A DNA stretch of 64,000 nt from Roseateles chitinivorans (GTDB lineage: Bacteria > Pseudomonadota > Gammaproteobacteria > Burkholderiales > Burkholderiaceae_C): contig NZ_PEOG01000016.1 in assembly GCF_002761755.1 (NCBI RefSeq), positions 40,853-104,852 on the forward strand, written 5' to 3'. Under the pieces are notes generated by a model. It worked only from the letters and a program-made list of their open reading frames with translations. It was not told where the DNA came from and made no database searches. Of the stretch, positions 7,643 through 16,282 are shown in pieces (position 1 is the first letter of the stretch; every line of letters starts with the position of its first letter). The position numbers were made by a program, and so were the translations under genes.

Positions 7643-9370
7643 ATGGACCGCCGCCAATTCTTCCCCCGCCCCGTGGTCGAGGCGGGCACCAATCGCTGGG
7701 ACTGGGCGCTGCTGCCGCTGGTGCTGGGCCTGCTCGTGCTGCTGGCCTACGGCGCGGCGCAGATGGCGCGTCCGTTCGCGCTGGGCGATCCGCTGCCCTT
7801 GTCGCTGGACCCGTCCCACCTGCCCTACTACCTGCTGCGCACCAACCTGCGGATGCTGGCCGCGATGGTGCTGGCGCTGCTGTTCAGCGCGGTCTTCGCG
7901 GTGCTGGCGGCCAAGGTGCGCGCCGCCGAGAAGGTGCTGGTGCCGATGCTGGACATCCTCCAGTCCATCCCCATCCTGGGCTTCCTGTCGATCACGGTGA
8001 CCGGCTTCATCGCGCTGTTCCCCGGCAACCTGCTGGGCGTCGAGTGCGCGGCGATCTTCGCGATCTTCACCTCGCAGGCCTGGAACATGGCCTTCAGCCT
8101 GTACCAGTCGCTGCGCACCGTGCCGTCGGAACTGGACGAGGCGGCGCGGGTGTTCCAGCTTTCGGGCTGGCAGCGCTTCTGGCGGCTGGAGCTGCCCTAC
8201 GCGATGCCCGGGCTGCTCTGGAACATGATGATGTCGATGTCCGGCGGCTGGTTCTTCGTCGTCGCGTCGGAGGCCATCTCGGTGTCCGACCAGAGCATCA
8301 AGCTGCCCGGCGTGGGCTCCTACATCGCGATGGCGATCGAGGCGCGCGACCTCGGCGCGATCGGCTGGGCGATCGTGGCGATGCTCGTGGGCATCGTGCT
8401 CTACGACCAGCTGGTGTTCCGGCCGCTGGTGGCCTGGGCGGACAAGTTCCGCTTCGAGGACAGCGGCACCGACACCGCGCCCAGCTCCTGGATGCTGAAC
8501 TGGCTGCGCCGCACCGCGTTCACGCGCCGTGCCGCGGCATGGCTGGTGGACCAGCTCGAAGGCAGCCTGATCTGGTTCCGCCGGCACCACGACGGCACCT
8601 CGATCCGCGCGCGCCCGCGCATCGCCGTCGCCGCCTGGCAGCGCGCCTGGGATGCGACGCTGGCCGCCGCGGTGATGGTGGCGCTGTACCAGCTGGTGCG
8701 CTTCATCCATGCCGAGGTCGGCTGGTCCGAGGCCGGCCATGTGCTCGGCCTGGGCGTGCTGACGCTGGTGCGGGTGCTGGTGCTGATCGCGCTGGCGGCG
8801 CTGGTGTGGGTCCCGGTCGGCATCTGGATCGGGATGAATCCCCGCTGGTCCGGTCGCCTGCAGGCGGTGGCGCAATTCCTGGCCGCCTTCCCCGCCAACC
8901 TGCTGTTCCCGGTGGTCGTGGTGCTGATCGTGCGCTGGAAGCTCGATCCGGATGTGTGGCTCTCGCCGCTGATGATCTTCGGCACGCAGTGGTACCTGCT
9001 GTTCAACGTCATCGCCGGCGCCTCCAACATCCCGGCCGAGTTGCGGCATGCGGCGCGCAACCTCGGCCTGAGCGGCTGGCTGAAATGGCGCCGCTACCTG
9101 CTGCCGGCGGTCTTCCCCAGCTTCGTCACCGGCGCGATCACCGCCAGCGGCGGTTCCTGGAACGCCAGCATCGTGGCCGAGTACGTGTCCTGGGGCGACA
9201 CCACGCTCAAGGCGCACGGCCTGGGCAGCTACATCGCGGAGATGACCGCCAGGGGCGACTTCCCGCGGATCGCGCTCGGCATCGGCGTGATGTGCCTGTT
9301 CGTGATGGGCCTGAACCACTTCGTCTGGCGCCGCCTGTACCGGCTGGCCGAAGACCGCATGCACCTGTGA
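7643..9370 (+). CDS. NitT/TauT-type ABC transporter, fused double permease
   Basis: Membrane protein of 575 aa made of two binding-protein-dependent permease domains in one chain. The first is about residues 20-275 with coupling loop ELDEAARVFQLSGWQRFWRL. The second is about 310-565 with the matching loop ELRHAARNLGLSGWLKWRRY. Each coupling loop is followed by a Pro-containing helix. Nitrate, sulfonate and bicarbonate importers usually have two separate copies of one permease; here the two halves have diverged. The ATPase gene follows after 10 bp. No substrate-binding protein gene is adjacent, so the substrate is unknown and the binding protein must be elsewhere if it exists. Confidence 0.88.
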   Translation: MDRRQFFPRPVVEAGTNRWDWALLPLVLGLLVLLAYGAAQMARPFALGDPLPLSLDPSHLPYYLLRTNLRMLAAMVLALLFSAVFAVLAAKVRAAEKVLVPMLDILQSIPILGFLSITVTGFIALFPGNLLGVECAAIFAIFTSQAWNMAFSLYQSLRTVPSELDEAARVFQLSGWQRFWRLELPYAMPGLLWNMMMSMSGGWFFVVASEAISVSDQSIKLPGVGSYIAMAIEARDLGAIGWAIVAMLVGIVLYDQLVFRPLVAWADKFRFEDSGTDTAPSSWMLNWLRRTAFTRRAAAWLVDQLEGSLIWFRRHHDGTSIRARPRIAVAAWQRAWDATLAAAVMVALYQLVRFIHAEVGWSEAGHVLGLGVLTLVRVLVLIALAALVWVPVGIWIGMNPRWSGRLQAVAQFLAAFPANLLFPVVVVLIVRWKLDPDVWLSPLMIFGTQWYLLFNVIAGASNIPAELRHAARNLGLSGWLKWRRYLLPAVFPSFVTGAITASGGSWNASIVAEYVSWGDTTLKAHGLGSYIAEMTARGDFPRIALGIGVMCLFVMGLNHFVWRRLYRLAEDRMHL

Positions 9371-9380
9371 GGAGCACCGC

Positions 9381-10706
9381 ATGACCGCATCCATCATCGA
9401 ACTCCATGGCGTCGGCAAGCGCTTCCGCTCGGCCGACGGGCATCCGCGGCCGGTGCTCGCGGATGTGGACTTCCACCTGCGCGAGGGCGAGATCGTCGCG
9501 CTGCTGGGGCAGTCGGGCTCGGGCAAGAGCACGCTGCTGCGCATCATGGCCGGGTTGGTGCCGGCCGATGCCGGCCAGGTCCGCTATCGCGGACAACCGC
9601 TGTCGGGCCCGGCGCGCGGCATCAGCATGGTGTTCCAGTCCTTCGCCCTGTTCCCGTGGCTGACGGTGCAGCAGAACGTCGAACTCGGCCTGGAGGCGCG
9701 CGGCGTGGCCAAGGCCGAACGCGCGTCCAAGGCCGAGGCGGCGATCGCGCTGATCGGCCTGTCCGGCTTCGAGGGCGCCCTGCCGCGCGAACTGTCGGGC
9801 GGCATGCGGCAGCGCGTCGGCATCGCGCGCGCGCTGGTGACCGAGCCCGACGTGCTGCTGATGGACGAGGCCTTCTCGGCGCTGGACGTGCTGACCGGCG
9901 AGCGGCTGCGGGAGGACATCCTGGAGCTGTGGGACGGCGGGCACATGCCGACGCAGGCGATGCTGGTGGTGTCGCACAACATCGAGGAGGCCGTCATGAT
10001 GGCCGACCGCGTGCTGATCTTCGCCAGCGATCCGGGGCGCATCCGCTGCCAGCTGTCGGTGCAGCTGACGCGGCCGCGCGATCCCGAGAGCGCCGACGTG
10101 CGCGCGCTGATCGACGAGGTCTACGCGCTGATGACCGCCGGCGCGGCACGTCCGGTGCGCGCGGCCGGCGCGGTCGATGCGACCACCACCCCGGCGCCGC
10201 TGGCCGAGCGCCTGCCCGCCGCCGACGTGGCGCGCATGGATGGCCTGCTGGAGCTGCTCGCCGATCCGCCCTTCGACGGCCGCGCGGACCTGCCGCAGCT
10301 CTGCGAGGAGGCCGGGCTGCCGGACGCGGAGCTGCTGCCGGTGGCACACGCGCTGGCGCTGCTGGGGCTGGCGCAGCTCGACAGCGGGGACCTGCAGCTC
10401 ACGTCGCTGGGCCGGCGCTACGTCGAGGGCTCGCATGGCCTGCGGCGCGATCTCTTCGGCCAGCAACTGGTCACCCATGTGCCGCTGATCGCGCATATCC
10501 GCCACAGCCTGGAGCAGGAGCCCAGCGGCGAGATGCCCGACAAGCCGGTGCTGCGGCTGCTGAGCGAGCACCTGGACGACACCGAGGCCAGTGCCGTGCT
10601 CCAGACGGCGGTGACCTGGGCGCGGCATGGCGAGGTGTTCGAGTACGACTACAACACCGGCGCGCTGCGCCTGCCGACCGGCGACGAGGAGACCGCCCCG
10701 CGATGA
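9381..10706 (+). CDS. NitT/TauT-type ABC transporter ATPase with AAA-associated C-terminal domain
   Basis: Protein of 441 aa. Residues 1-250 are an ABC ATPase with Walker A GQSGSGKST, signature LSGGMRQRV, Walker B VLLMDEAFSALD and switch histidine in VVSHNIEEA. Walker B has Ala where most importers have Pro (DEA rather than DEP), a feature of this subgroup. Residues about 280-430 are a separate helical domain of the type annotated as AAA-associated C-terminal, which is found on ATPases paired with fused double permeases. Its function is not established. It forms an operon with the permease and powers import of an unidentified small anion. Confidence 0.87.
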   Translation: MTASIIELHGVGKRFRSADGHPRPVLADVDFHLREGEIVALLGQSGSGKSTLLRIMAGLVPADAGQVRYRGQPLSGPARGISMVFQSFALFPWLTVQQNVELGLEARGVAKAERASKAEAAIALIGLSGFEGALPRELSGGMRQRVGIARALVTEPDVLLMDEAFSALDVLTGERLREDILELWDGGHMPTQAMLVVSHNIEEAVMMADRVLIFASDPGRIRCQLSVQLTRPRDPESADVRALIDEVYALMTAGAARPVRAAGAVDATTTPAPLAERLPAADVARMDGLLELLADPPFDGRADLPQLCEEAGLPDAELLPVAHALALLGLAQLDSGDLQLTSLGRRYVEGSHGLRRDLFGQQLVTHVPLIAHIRHSLEQEPSGEMPDKPVLRLLSEHLDDTEASAVLQTAVTWARHGEVFEYDYNTGALRLPTGDEETAPR

Positions 10707-10758
10707 GCACCCGACGGGCTGGGTAGAGTCGGGGCTCCGCGACTGCGAGCTCCGCCCG

Positions 10759-11604
10759 ATGAAGCGCACCGCCCGCCCCCGTTGGAAGTCCCTGGCTGTC
10801 GACCGCCTGCTGCGCTATGCGCTGCGGCACTGGCACGCCGACGCCGGCTGGCGCGCGATCGAGGCGCTGCAGCGGCGCGGATCGCCCGCGCTGCTGGCGC
10901 GGGTCATCGCGCTGTGCGCCAGCCCGAGTGCCCGGCGACGGGCCGTGGGCGTGTCGATCGCGGCGCAGCTCAGCCACCGCGCCCAGGGCGGGTTCGCCTT
11001 GTTGGCCGAGGAGGAAACGCAGCGCCTGCTGCTGCGCGGCCTGGCGGATCCGCATCACGATGTCGTCCGCGCGGCGGTGGGCGGGCTCGGCCTGCGGCCG
11101 CACGGGGCCAGCGTCGAGGCACTGCTGCGACTGGCCTCGCATCCGGACGCGAGGATGCGCTGGCAGGTCGCGGTGGCGCTGGGCTCCTACGAGGAGCCGG
11201 AGACGATCGAGGGGCTCATCCGGCTGAGCGCCGACCCGTGGGACGAGGTGCGCGACTGGGCCACCTTCGGCCTGGGCACGCTGCGGATGGAGGACACGCC
11301 GGCGATCCGCGCGGCGCTGCGTCGCAACCTCGACGATGCCGACCCGGATGTCCGCGGCGAGGCGCTGGTCGGACTGGCGCGGCGACGGGACGAGGGCATC
11401 GTCGACCTGTTAATGGAGCGGCTCACGCCGGACTGCCATGTGTATGAGCTGGACGCGGCGGAAGCGCTCGGGGAACCGTGTTTGGCAGCTCGCCTTCGTC
11501 TCATCGAGGAGGCCAGCCGGGAAAGCGCGGCGAACTCCTACTGGTTCTCAAGACTGCGAGCCGCGATCGAGGCCTGCAGTGCATCGAAACCGATCGCCGC
11601 TTAG
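10759..11604 (+). CDS. HEAT-repeat protein
   Basis: Protein of 281 aa built of about six HEAT / PBS-lyase-type helical repeats between residues 40 and 250. The repeats show the usual pattern of D-x-x-V/M-R after a short loop (DPHHDVVRAAV, HPDARMRWQVA, DPWDEVRDWA, DADPDVRGEA). Such repeats are protein-binding scaffolds, and no catalytic motif is visible. The start ATG at 10759 lies 52 bp after the transporter ATPase. The gene may have been acquired with its downstream neighbour: G+C content falls in its last about 200 bp and stays lower through the Fic gene. Partner and role are unknown. Confidence 0.75.
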   Translation: MKRTARPRWKSLAVDRLLRYALRHWHADAGWRAIEALQRRGSPALLARVIALCASPSARRRAVGVSIAAQLSHRAQGGFALLAEEETQRLLLRGLADPHHDVVRAAVGGLGLRPHGASVEALLRLASHPDARMRWQVAVALGSYEEPETIEGLIRLSADPWDEVRDWATFGLGTLRMEDTPAIRAALRRNLDDADPDVRGEALVGLARRRDEGIVDLLMERLTPDCHVYELDAAEALGEPCLAARLRLIEEASRESAANSYWFSRLRAAIEACSASKPIAA

Positions 11605-11630
11605 TCTTTTGGAAAGAATTTTGGCTTTCT

Positions 11631-11660
11631 CTAGCAAAATATTCGATCCGCTAGCGAAAT
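11631..11660. promoter_or_regulatory. AT-rich leader of fic with twin CTAGCRAAAT boxes
   Basis: The gap before fic (11605-11667) is strikingly AT-rich for this genome. It holds CTAGCAAAAT at 11631 and CTAGCGAAAT at 11651, exactly 20 bp apart, or two helical turns. The spacing fits a dimeric regulator bound on one face of the DNA. Whether the fic product or another factor binds here is unknown. Confidence 0.4.
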
Positions 11661-11667
11661 AGGCGCC

Positions 11668-13218
11668 ATGGCTCCCACCCACTTTGGATTTCAGCGACTG
11701 ACGGAACTGCACCCGATCAGTCCGGTGCAGCCGCTGGTCACGCGAAGCGTCCTGGGGAGTGTGCGGCAGCGCGAAGAGTCCCATGGACGCGAGGTCCGGA
11801 CATGGCCGGCCCAATATCAACCGGAAGACTCATTCGCGGGTCATTTCGAGTTCGGTCTCAAGTACGAGCGGCTGAACTTCGAGTTCTTCTCGCGACTCTT
11901 CCAGCAGCTCGATCCTGAAGTCGTGGCGGCCTGGGTGCGGACCGCACCGACGGGGATCTACGCGCGCCGAGCCGGCTTCTTCTACGAGTGGTTCACCGGC
12001 AGGGCCGTGCCCGTTCCCGACACTGCGAGCAACGTCGGCTACGTCGACGCACTCGACTCCGACCTCTACCTGACAACCCGGAATCCCGATCGCAACCGTC
12101 GCTGGCGAATCAATGACAACCTGCCAGGCACGCCTGGCTTCTGTCCGTTGGTCCACCTTGGGCCGGCAGCGTCGCGTCAATGGCTGTACGACGTGGCTGC
12201 CGGCGTTCAGGAACTCGACGACACCTACGGCGCCGAGCTGTTGCTGCGCAGTTCGGCGTGGCTCACCTTCAAGGAATCACGCGCGAGTTTTGCGATCGAA
12301 CATGAAGCGGACCAGGAAGACCGGGTCAAGCGATTCGCCTCGGTGATCCAGGACTTCAGCGGCCGGTTGGACGACGTCATGGCGCCCGCCAACCTCCAGA
12401 TGCTGCAGACTGCGGTCCTGGGTGAGGCGGCTCTGCGCACCGGGATTCGGCAATCACCCGTGTTCATCGGCGAAACGACTTTCCGGGGTCAACTCGTTCA
12501 TTACATCGCGCCGTCCGAGCACCGTGTGGAGCCGATGCTGGACGCGTTGCGCGCCTTCGAGGCCCGGACGCGAGGCGTTCCTGGCATCGCCCGGGTCGCG
12601 GCGATCTCGTTCGCATTCGTTTATCTGCATCCCCTGGCGGACGGGAACGGCCGCATCCACCGTTTCCTGATCAACCATCTGCTCGCAGGCGACGGGCTGG
12701 TGCCGCCGAACATCGTCGTTCCGGTGTCAGCCACCATCGCCGCCAATGCTCGCGCCCGTGCCGAATACGACCAGGTGCTGGAGGTCGTGTCCCGGCCGTT
12801 CATGAAGCGTTATGCCACCAGCTACCGGTTCGGTGAACTCCGCCAGTGCCTCGACGGGGTCACGACCGACTTCGAGTTCCTCGAAGACGAGGATGCGGGA
12901 CATGTGTGGCGCTTTCCCGACCTGAGCGAGCATGTGCGCTACCTCAGCGGCGTATTGCGCCAGACCGTCGAGCATGAGATGGCCGAAGAGGCGTTGCTCC
13001 TGCGCCAGAACGACCGTGCACGCGCCGGCATCAAGCGCATCGTCGAAATGCCGGATCAGGACGCCGACCGCATCATCCGCTCGCTGAAAGAGAGCAACTG
13101 GTCCGTCAGCAACAAGCTTCGAAAGACCTTGCCTGAGATCTTCCAGGAGAGCGGAAAGCTCCACGAGCACCATGCGCGCATCGTCGCCGCCGTCAGGAAC
13201 GCCTTCGAGGAGATGTGA
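11668..13218 (+). CDS. Fic family protein (predicted AMP transferase) with winged-helix tail
   Basis: Protein of 516 aa. The Fic signature HPLADGNGRIHRFLINH, residues about 321-337, has the catalytic histidine and the full GNGR anion-binding loop, so activity is predicted. Upstream, SFAIEHE at about 207-213 matches the class II inhibitory helix pattern S/T-x-x-x-E, with His where Gly/Asn is usual. This suggests self-inhibition released by loss of that glutamate contact. The last about 70 residues look like a winged helix. Fic enzymes transfer AMP or related groups to hydroxyls of target proteins. The gene has visibly lower G+C and more A/T-ending codons than its flanks, so it was probably acquired. 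Its TGA shares one base with the mdcR ATG. No antitoxin partner gene is seen. Confidence 0.88.
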   Translation: MAPTHFGFQRLTELHPISPVQPLVTRSVLGSVRQREESHGREVRTWPAQYQPEDSFAGHFEFGLKYERLNFEFFSRLFQQLDPEVVAAWVRTAPTGIYARRAGFFYEWFTGRAVPVPDTASNVGYVDALDSDLYLTTRNPDRNRRWRINDNLPGTPGFCPLVHLGPAASRQWLYDVAAGVQELDDTYGAELLLRSSAWLTFKESRASFAIEHEADQEDRVKRFASVIQDFSGRLDDVMAPANLQMLQTAVLGEAALRTGIRQSPVFIGETTFRGQLVHYIAPSEHRVEPMLDALRAFEARTRGVPGIARVAAISFAFVYLHPLADGNGRIHRFLINHLLAGDGLVPPNIVVPVSATIAANARARAEYDQVLEVVSRPFMKRYATSYRFGELRQCLDGVTTDFEFLEDEDAGHVWRFPDLSEHVRYLSGVLRQTVEHEMAEEALLLRQNDRARAGIKRIVEMPDQDADRIIRSLKESNWSVSNKLRKTLPEIFQESGKLHEHHARIVAAVRNAFEEM

Positions 13219-14132
13219 TGCTTCCCCGCATCAGCGAAGAAATCACCTTCCGCAAGCTCGAGATCCTGATCACGTTCTTGGAGAGCGGCAGCCTGGCGCG
13301 CGCCGCGGAGCGGCTGGGCACGAGCGCCGTCAGCGTGCATCGGGCGCTGCATTCCCTGGAGGCGGGCACGCGCTGCGCGCTGTTCCGGCTGGAGGGCCGC
13401 AACCTGCAACCCACCGACGCGGCCCATGCGCTGGCCGACGTCGCCCGCGAGATCCTGCAGCGCATGGACGAGGGCATCAATGCCACCCGCGCCATCGCCG
13501 GCTACGGCGCCGAGCGCATCCGCATCGGCTCGCTCTATTCGCTGACCAGCGGCACCGTGCCGTCGATGATCATGGCGCTCAAGGCCCGCAAGCCCGAGGT
13601 CCAGGCCGAGCTGATCCTGGGCTCCAACTCCGACCTCATCCAGCGCCTGCGCGACGGCACCCTCGACGCCGCCGTCATGGGCCTGCCCGAGTCCGCGCCG
13701 GAACTCGAGACCCACGCCCTCTTCGACGACGACGTCTTCTTCGCCGCGCCCGCCCAGTCGCCCTACGCCGGACAAGCCGCCATCGACCTGCGCGATTGCG
13801 CCGAAGAACGCTTCGTCAGCCTGCAGGAAGGCTTCGTCACCTACAGCCGCTTCGTCGACGCCTTCCGCATCGCCGGCTTCGAGCCGCAGATCGTGATGAA
13901 GACCAACGACATCTTCTCGTTGATGAACCTGGTGGGCGGCGGCATCGGTTGCACGCTGCTGCCGGGGCGCGTCCGCGCGGTGCTGCCGCCCAGCGTCCGG
14001 CTGATCCCGCTCCAGGAGCGCTACGCGGTGCGCCAGACCATCGCGCTGTGCTTCCTCCGCGCCCGTGAGCGCGACCCCAACCTGCTCGCCCTGCTCGCCG
14101 CCAGCCGCACGCTGCGCCTCGGCGGACACTGA
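13218..14132 (+). CDS. mdcR: LysR-type regulator of malonate utilisation
   Basis: LysR regulator of 304 aa with an N-terminal helix-turn-helix (FLESGSLARAAERLGTSAVSVHRAL) and an effector domain containing GSNSDLIQRLRDGTLDAAVMG. Features and position next to mdcA match MdcR, the activator of malonate decarboxylase genes. ATG 13218 overlaps the fic stop by one base, and a GTG one codon earlier is the alternative. MdcR genes normally have their own promoter, so reading on from a Fic gene is unusual. A 91-bp gap (14133-14223) before mdcA should carry the MdcR target site. Confidence 0.85.
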   Translation: MLPRISEEITFRKLEILITFLESGSLARAAERLGTSAVSVHRALHSLEAGTRCALFRLEGRNLQPTDAAHALADVAREILQRMDEGINATRAIAGYGAERIRIGSLYSLTSGTVPSMIMALKARKPEVQAELILGSNSDLIQRLRDGTLDAAVMGLPESAPELETHALFDDDVFFAAPAQSPYAGQAAIDLRDCAEERFVSLQEGFVTYSRFVDAFRIAGFEPQIVMKTNDIFSLMNLVGGGIGCTLLPGRVRAVLPPSVRLIPLQERYAVRQTIALCFLRARERDPNLLALLAASRTLRLGGH

Positions 14133-14223
14133 CCGGCCGTGCCCAGGATCATTCCGCTGCGCGTAATCGTCAGGCGCGGCGGTTGATTGATCGGCCGCGG
14201 GCCCGGTCGTACCGTCCACGCCC

Positions 14224-15903
14224 ATGGACCGCATCACCCTGGACACCAAGGCCCGCGACCGCGCCGCGCGGATCGGCGCGGCACGCGAGGCGCTCGGCGC
14301 CCGCCTGACCGGCAAGCAGGTCGAGACCGACGCGATCGTCGACCTGCTGCACGCGGTGCTCAAGCCCGGCGACCGCGTCTGCCTCGAAGGCAACAACCAG
14401 AAGCAGGCCGACTTCCTGGCCAAGGCGCTGGTGGCCCTGGACCCGGCCCGCATCCATGACCTGCACATGGTCCAGTCGGTGCTCGCGCTGCCCGAGCACC
14501 TGGACGTCTTCGAGCGCGGCATCGCCAGCCAGCTGGACTTCAGCTTCTCCGGCCCGCAGGGCGCGCGGCTGGCCAAGCTGCTTGCCAGTGGCCGGGTCCG
14601 CATCGGCGCGATCCACACCTACCTGGAGCTGTTCTCGCGCTACTTCGTCGACCTGACGCCCAAGGTCTCGCTGATCGCCGCGCACGCCGCCGACGCGCAG
14701 GGCAATCTCTACACCGGCCCCAACACCGAGGACACGCCGGCGATCGTCGAGGCGACCGCGTTCTCCGGCGGACTGGTCATCGCGCAGGTCAACGAGCGGG
14801 TGCCCGACGGCACGGCCTTGCCCCGCGTCGACGTGCCGGCGGACTGGGTCGACTTCGTCGTGCAGGCGCCCACGCCCAACTTCATCGAGCCGCTGTTCAC
14901 CCGCGATCCGGCGCAGATCAGCGAGATCCAGGTGCTGATGGCGATGATGGCCATCAAGGGCATCTACGCCGAATACGGCGTCCAGCGGCTCAACCATGGC
15001 ATCGGCTTCGACACCGCCGCGATCGAGCTGCTGCTGCCGACCTACGGCGAATCGCTCGGCCTGAAGGGCAGGATCTGCCGCCACTGGGCGCTGAACCCGC
15101 ATCCCGCGCTGATCCCGGCGATCGAGGCGGGCTGGGTCGAGTCGATCCATTCCTTCGGCTCGGAACTGGGCATGGAGGACTACATCCGCGCCCGCTCGGA
15201 CGTCTTCTTCACCGGCCCCGACGGCAGCCTGCGCAGCAACCGGGCGTTCAGCCAGGCGGCCGGTCACTACGCCTGCGACCTGTTCATCGGCTCCACCCTG
15301 CAGATGGACCTGCTGGGCAACAGCTCGACGGCGACGCTGGGACGCATCGCCGGCTTCGGCGGCGCGCCCAACATGGGCGCCGACGCGCGCGGGCGCCGGC
15401 ATGCGAGCCCCGCCTGGTTGAAGGCGGGCGAGCAGGCCCGCGCCCATCGCAGCGGCGCGGCCGCGACGCCGCGCGGCCGCAAGCTGGTCGTGCAGATGGT
15501 CGAGACCTTCCGCGAGCACATGCAGCCCGCCTTCGTCGAGCACCTCGACGCCTGGGAGCTGCAGCGCCAGGCCGGCATGGACCTGCCGCCGATCATGATC
15601 TACGGCGACGACGTCACCCATGTCCTCACCGAGGAGGGCATCGCCAACCTGCTGCTGTGCCGCGACGACGAGGAGCGCGAGCAGGCGATCCGCGGCGTGG
15701 CGGGCTACACCGCGGTCGGCCTCGGCCGCGACCGCCGCGCGGTCGAGCGGCTGCGCGACCGCGGCGTCATCCGGCGTCCCGAGGACCTCGGCATCGACCC
15801 GCGCGACGCCACCCGCAACCTGCTGGCCGCGCGCGGCATGCGCGACCTGGTGCGGGCGTCCGGCGGCCTGTACCGCCCGCCGAAGCGCTTCCGCAACTGG
15901 TGA
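14224..15903 (+). CDS. mdcA: Malonate decarboxylase alpha subunit (acetyl-ACP:malonate ACP transferase)
   Basis: Protein of 559 aa, the normal length of MdcA. It exchanges acetate for malonate on the prosthetic group of the carrier subunit MdcC, forming malonyl-S-ACP. The sequence has the family opening VCLEGNNQKQADFLAKAL, the FSRYFVDLTPKVSLIAAHAAD block and LYRPPKRFRNW at the C-terminus. It is the first gene of mdcA-C-D-E-G-B-H. The other structural subunits and both prosthetic-group enzymes follow on the same strand, so the complex should be complete and cytoplasmic. The biotin-independent type is indicated by the lack of madB/madF-type genes. Confidence 0.96.
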   Translation: MDRITLDTKARDRAARIGAAREALGARLTGKQVETDAIVDLLHAVLKPGDRVCLEGNNQKQADFLAKALVALDPARIHDLHMVQSVLALPEHLDVFERGIASQLDFSFSGPQGARLAKLLASGRVRIGAIHTYLELFSRYFVDLTPKVSLIAAHAADAQGNLYTGPNTEDTPAIVEATAFSGGLVIAQVNERVPDGTALPRVDVPADWVDFVVQAPTPNFIEPLFTRDPAQISEIQVLMAMMAIKGIYAEYGVQRLNHGIGFDTAAIELLLPTYGESLGLKGRICRHWALNPHPALIPAIEAGWVESIHSFGSELGMEDYIRARSDVFFTGPDGSLRSNRAFSQAAGHYACDLFIGSTLQMDLLGNSSTATLGRIAGFGGAPNMGADARGRRHASPAWLKAGEQARAHRSGAAATPRGRKLVVQMVETFREHMQPAFVEHLDAWELQRQAGMDLPPIMIYGDDVTHVLTEEGIANLLLCRDDEEREQAIRGVAGYTAVGLGRDRRAVERLRDRGVIRRPEDLGIDPRDATRNLLAARGMRDLVRASGGLYRPPKRFRNW

Positions 15904-15958
15904 CGACACCGCGGCGCTCGCGACGCCCCTGACGCCCGCCCCAACGACGAGGACCGCC

Positions 15959-16282
15959 ATGACACCCATTCCACCGGGTCTGGAGACCCTGGACTTCCGC
16001 TTCGCCGGCAACCGCGCCGTGCCGGCCTTCACGCCGGTGCTGGTCGGCGTGGTCGGCTCCGGCAACCTCGAGGTGATGCTCGAACCCGGCGACGGCAGCG
16101 AGTGCGCCGTGCATGTCCAGACTTCGGCGCGCGGCTTCGCGCCGGTCTGGCAGGCGGTGCTCGACGACTTCCACCATCGCCACGACCTCGCCGGCGTGCG
16201 CGTGTCCATCAACGACATGGGCGCGACGCCCGCGGTGGTCAGCCTGCGCCTCGACCAGGCGGTCCGGGAACTGCAGCCATGA
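15959..16282 (+). CDS. mdcC: Malonate decarboxylase acyl-carrier subunit (delta)
   Basis: Carrier protein of 107 aa. The attachment motif GVVGSGNLEVMLEP places the modified serine at about residue 34; the prosthetic group is 2'-(5''-triphosphoribosyl)-3'-dephospho-CoA, joined by MdcG. The C-terminal SINDMGATPAVVSLRLDQAV is also conserved in the family. The start ATG at 15959 lies 55 bp after mdcA. Its stop overlaps the mdcD start by 4 nt. It holds acetyl and malonyl groups as thioesters during the decarboxylation cycle. Confidence 0.94.
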   Translation: MTPIPPGLETLDFRFAGNRAVPAFTPVLVGVVGSGNLEVMLEPGDGSECAVHVQTSARGFAPVWQAVLDDFHHRHDLAGVRVSINDMGATPAVVSLRLDQAVRELQP

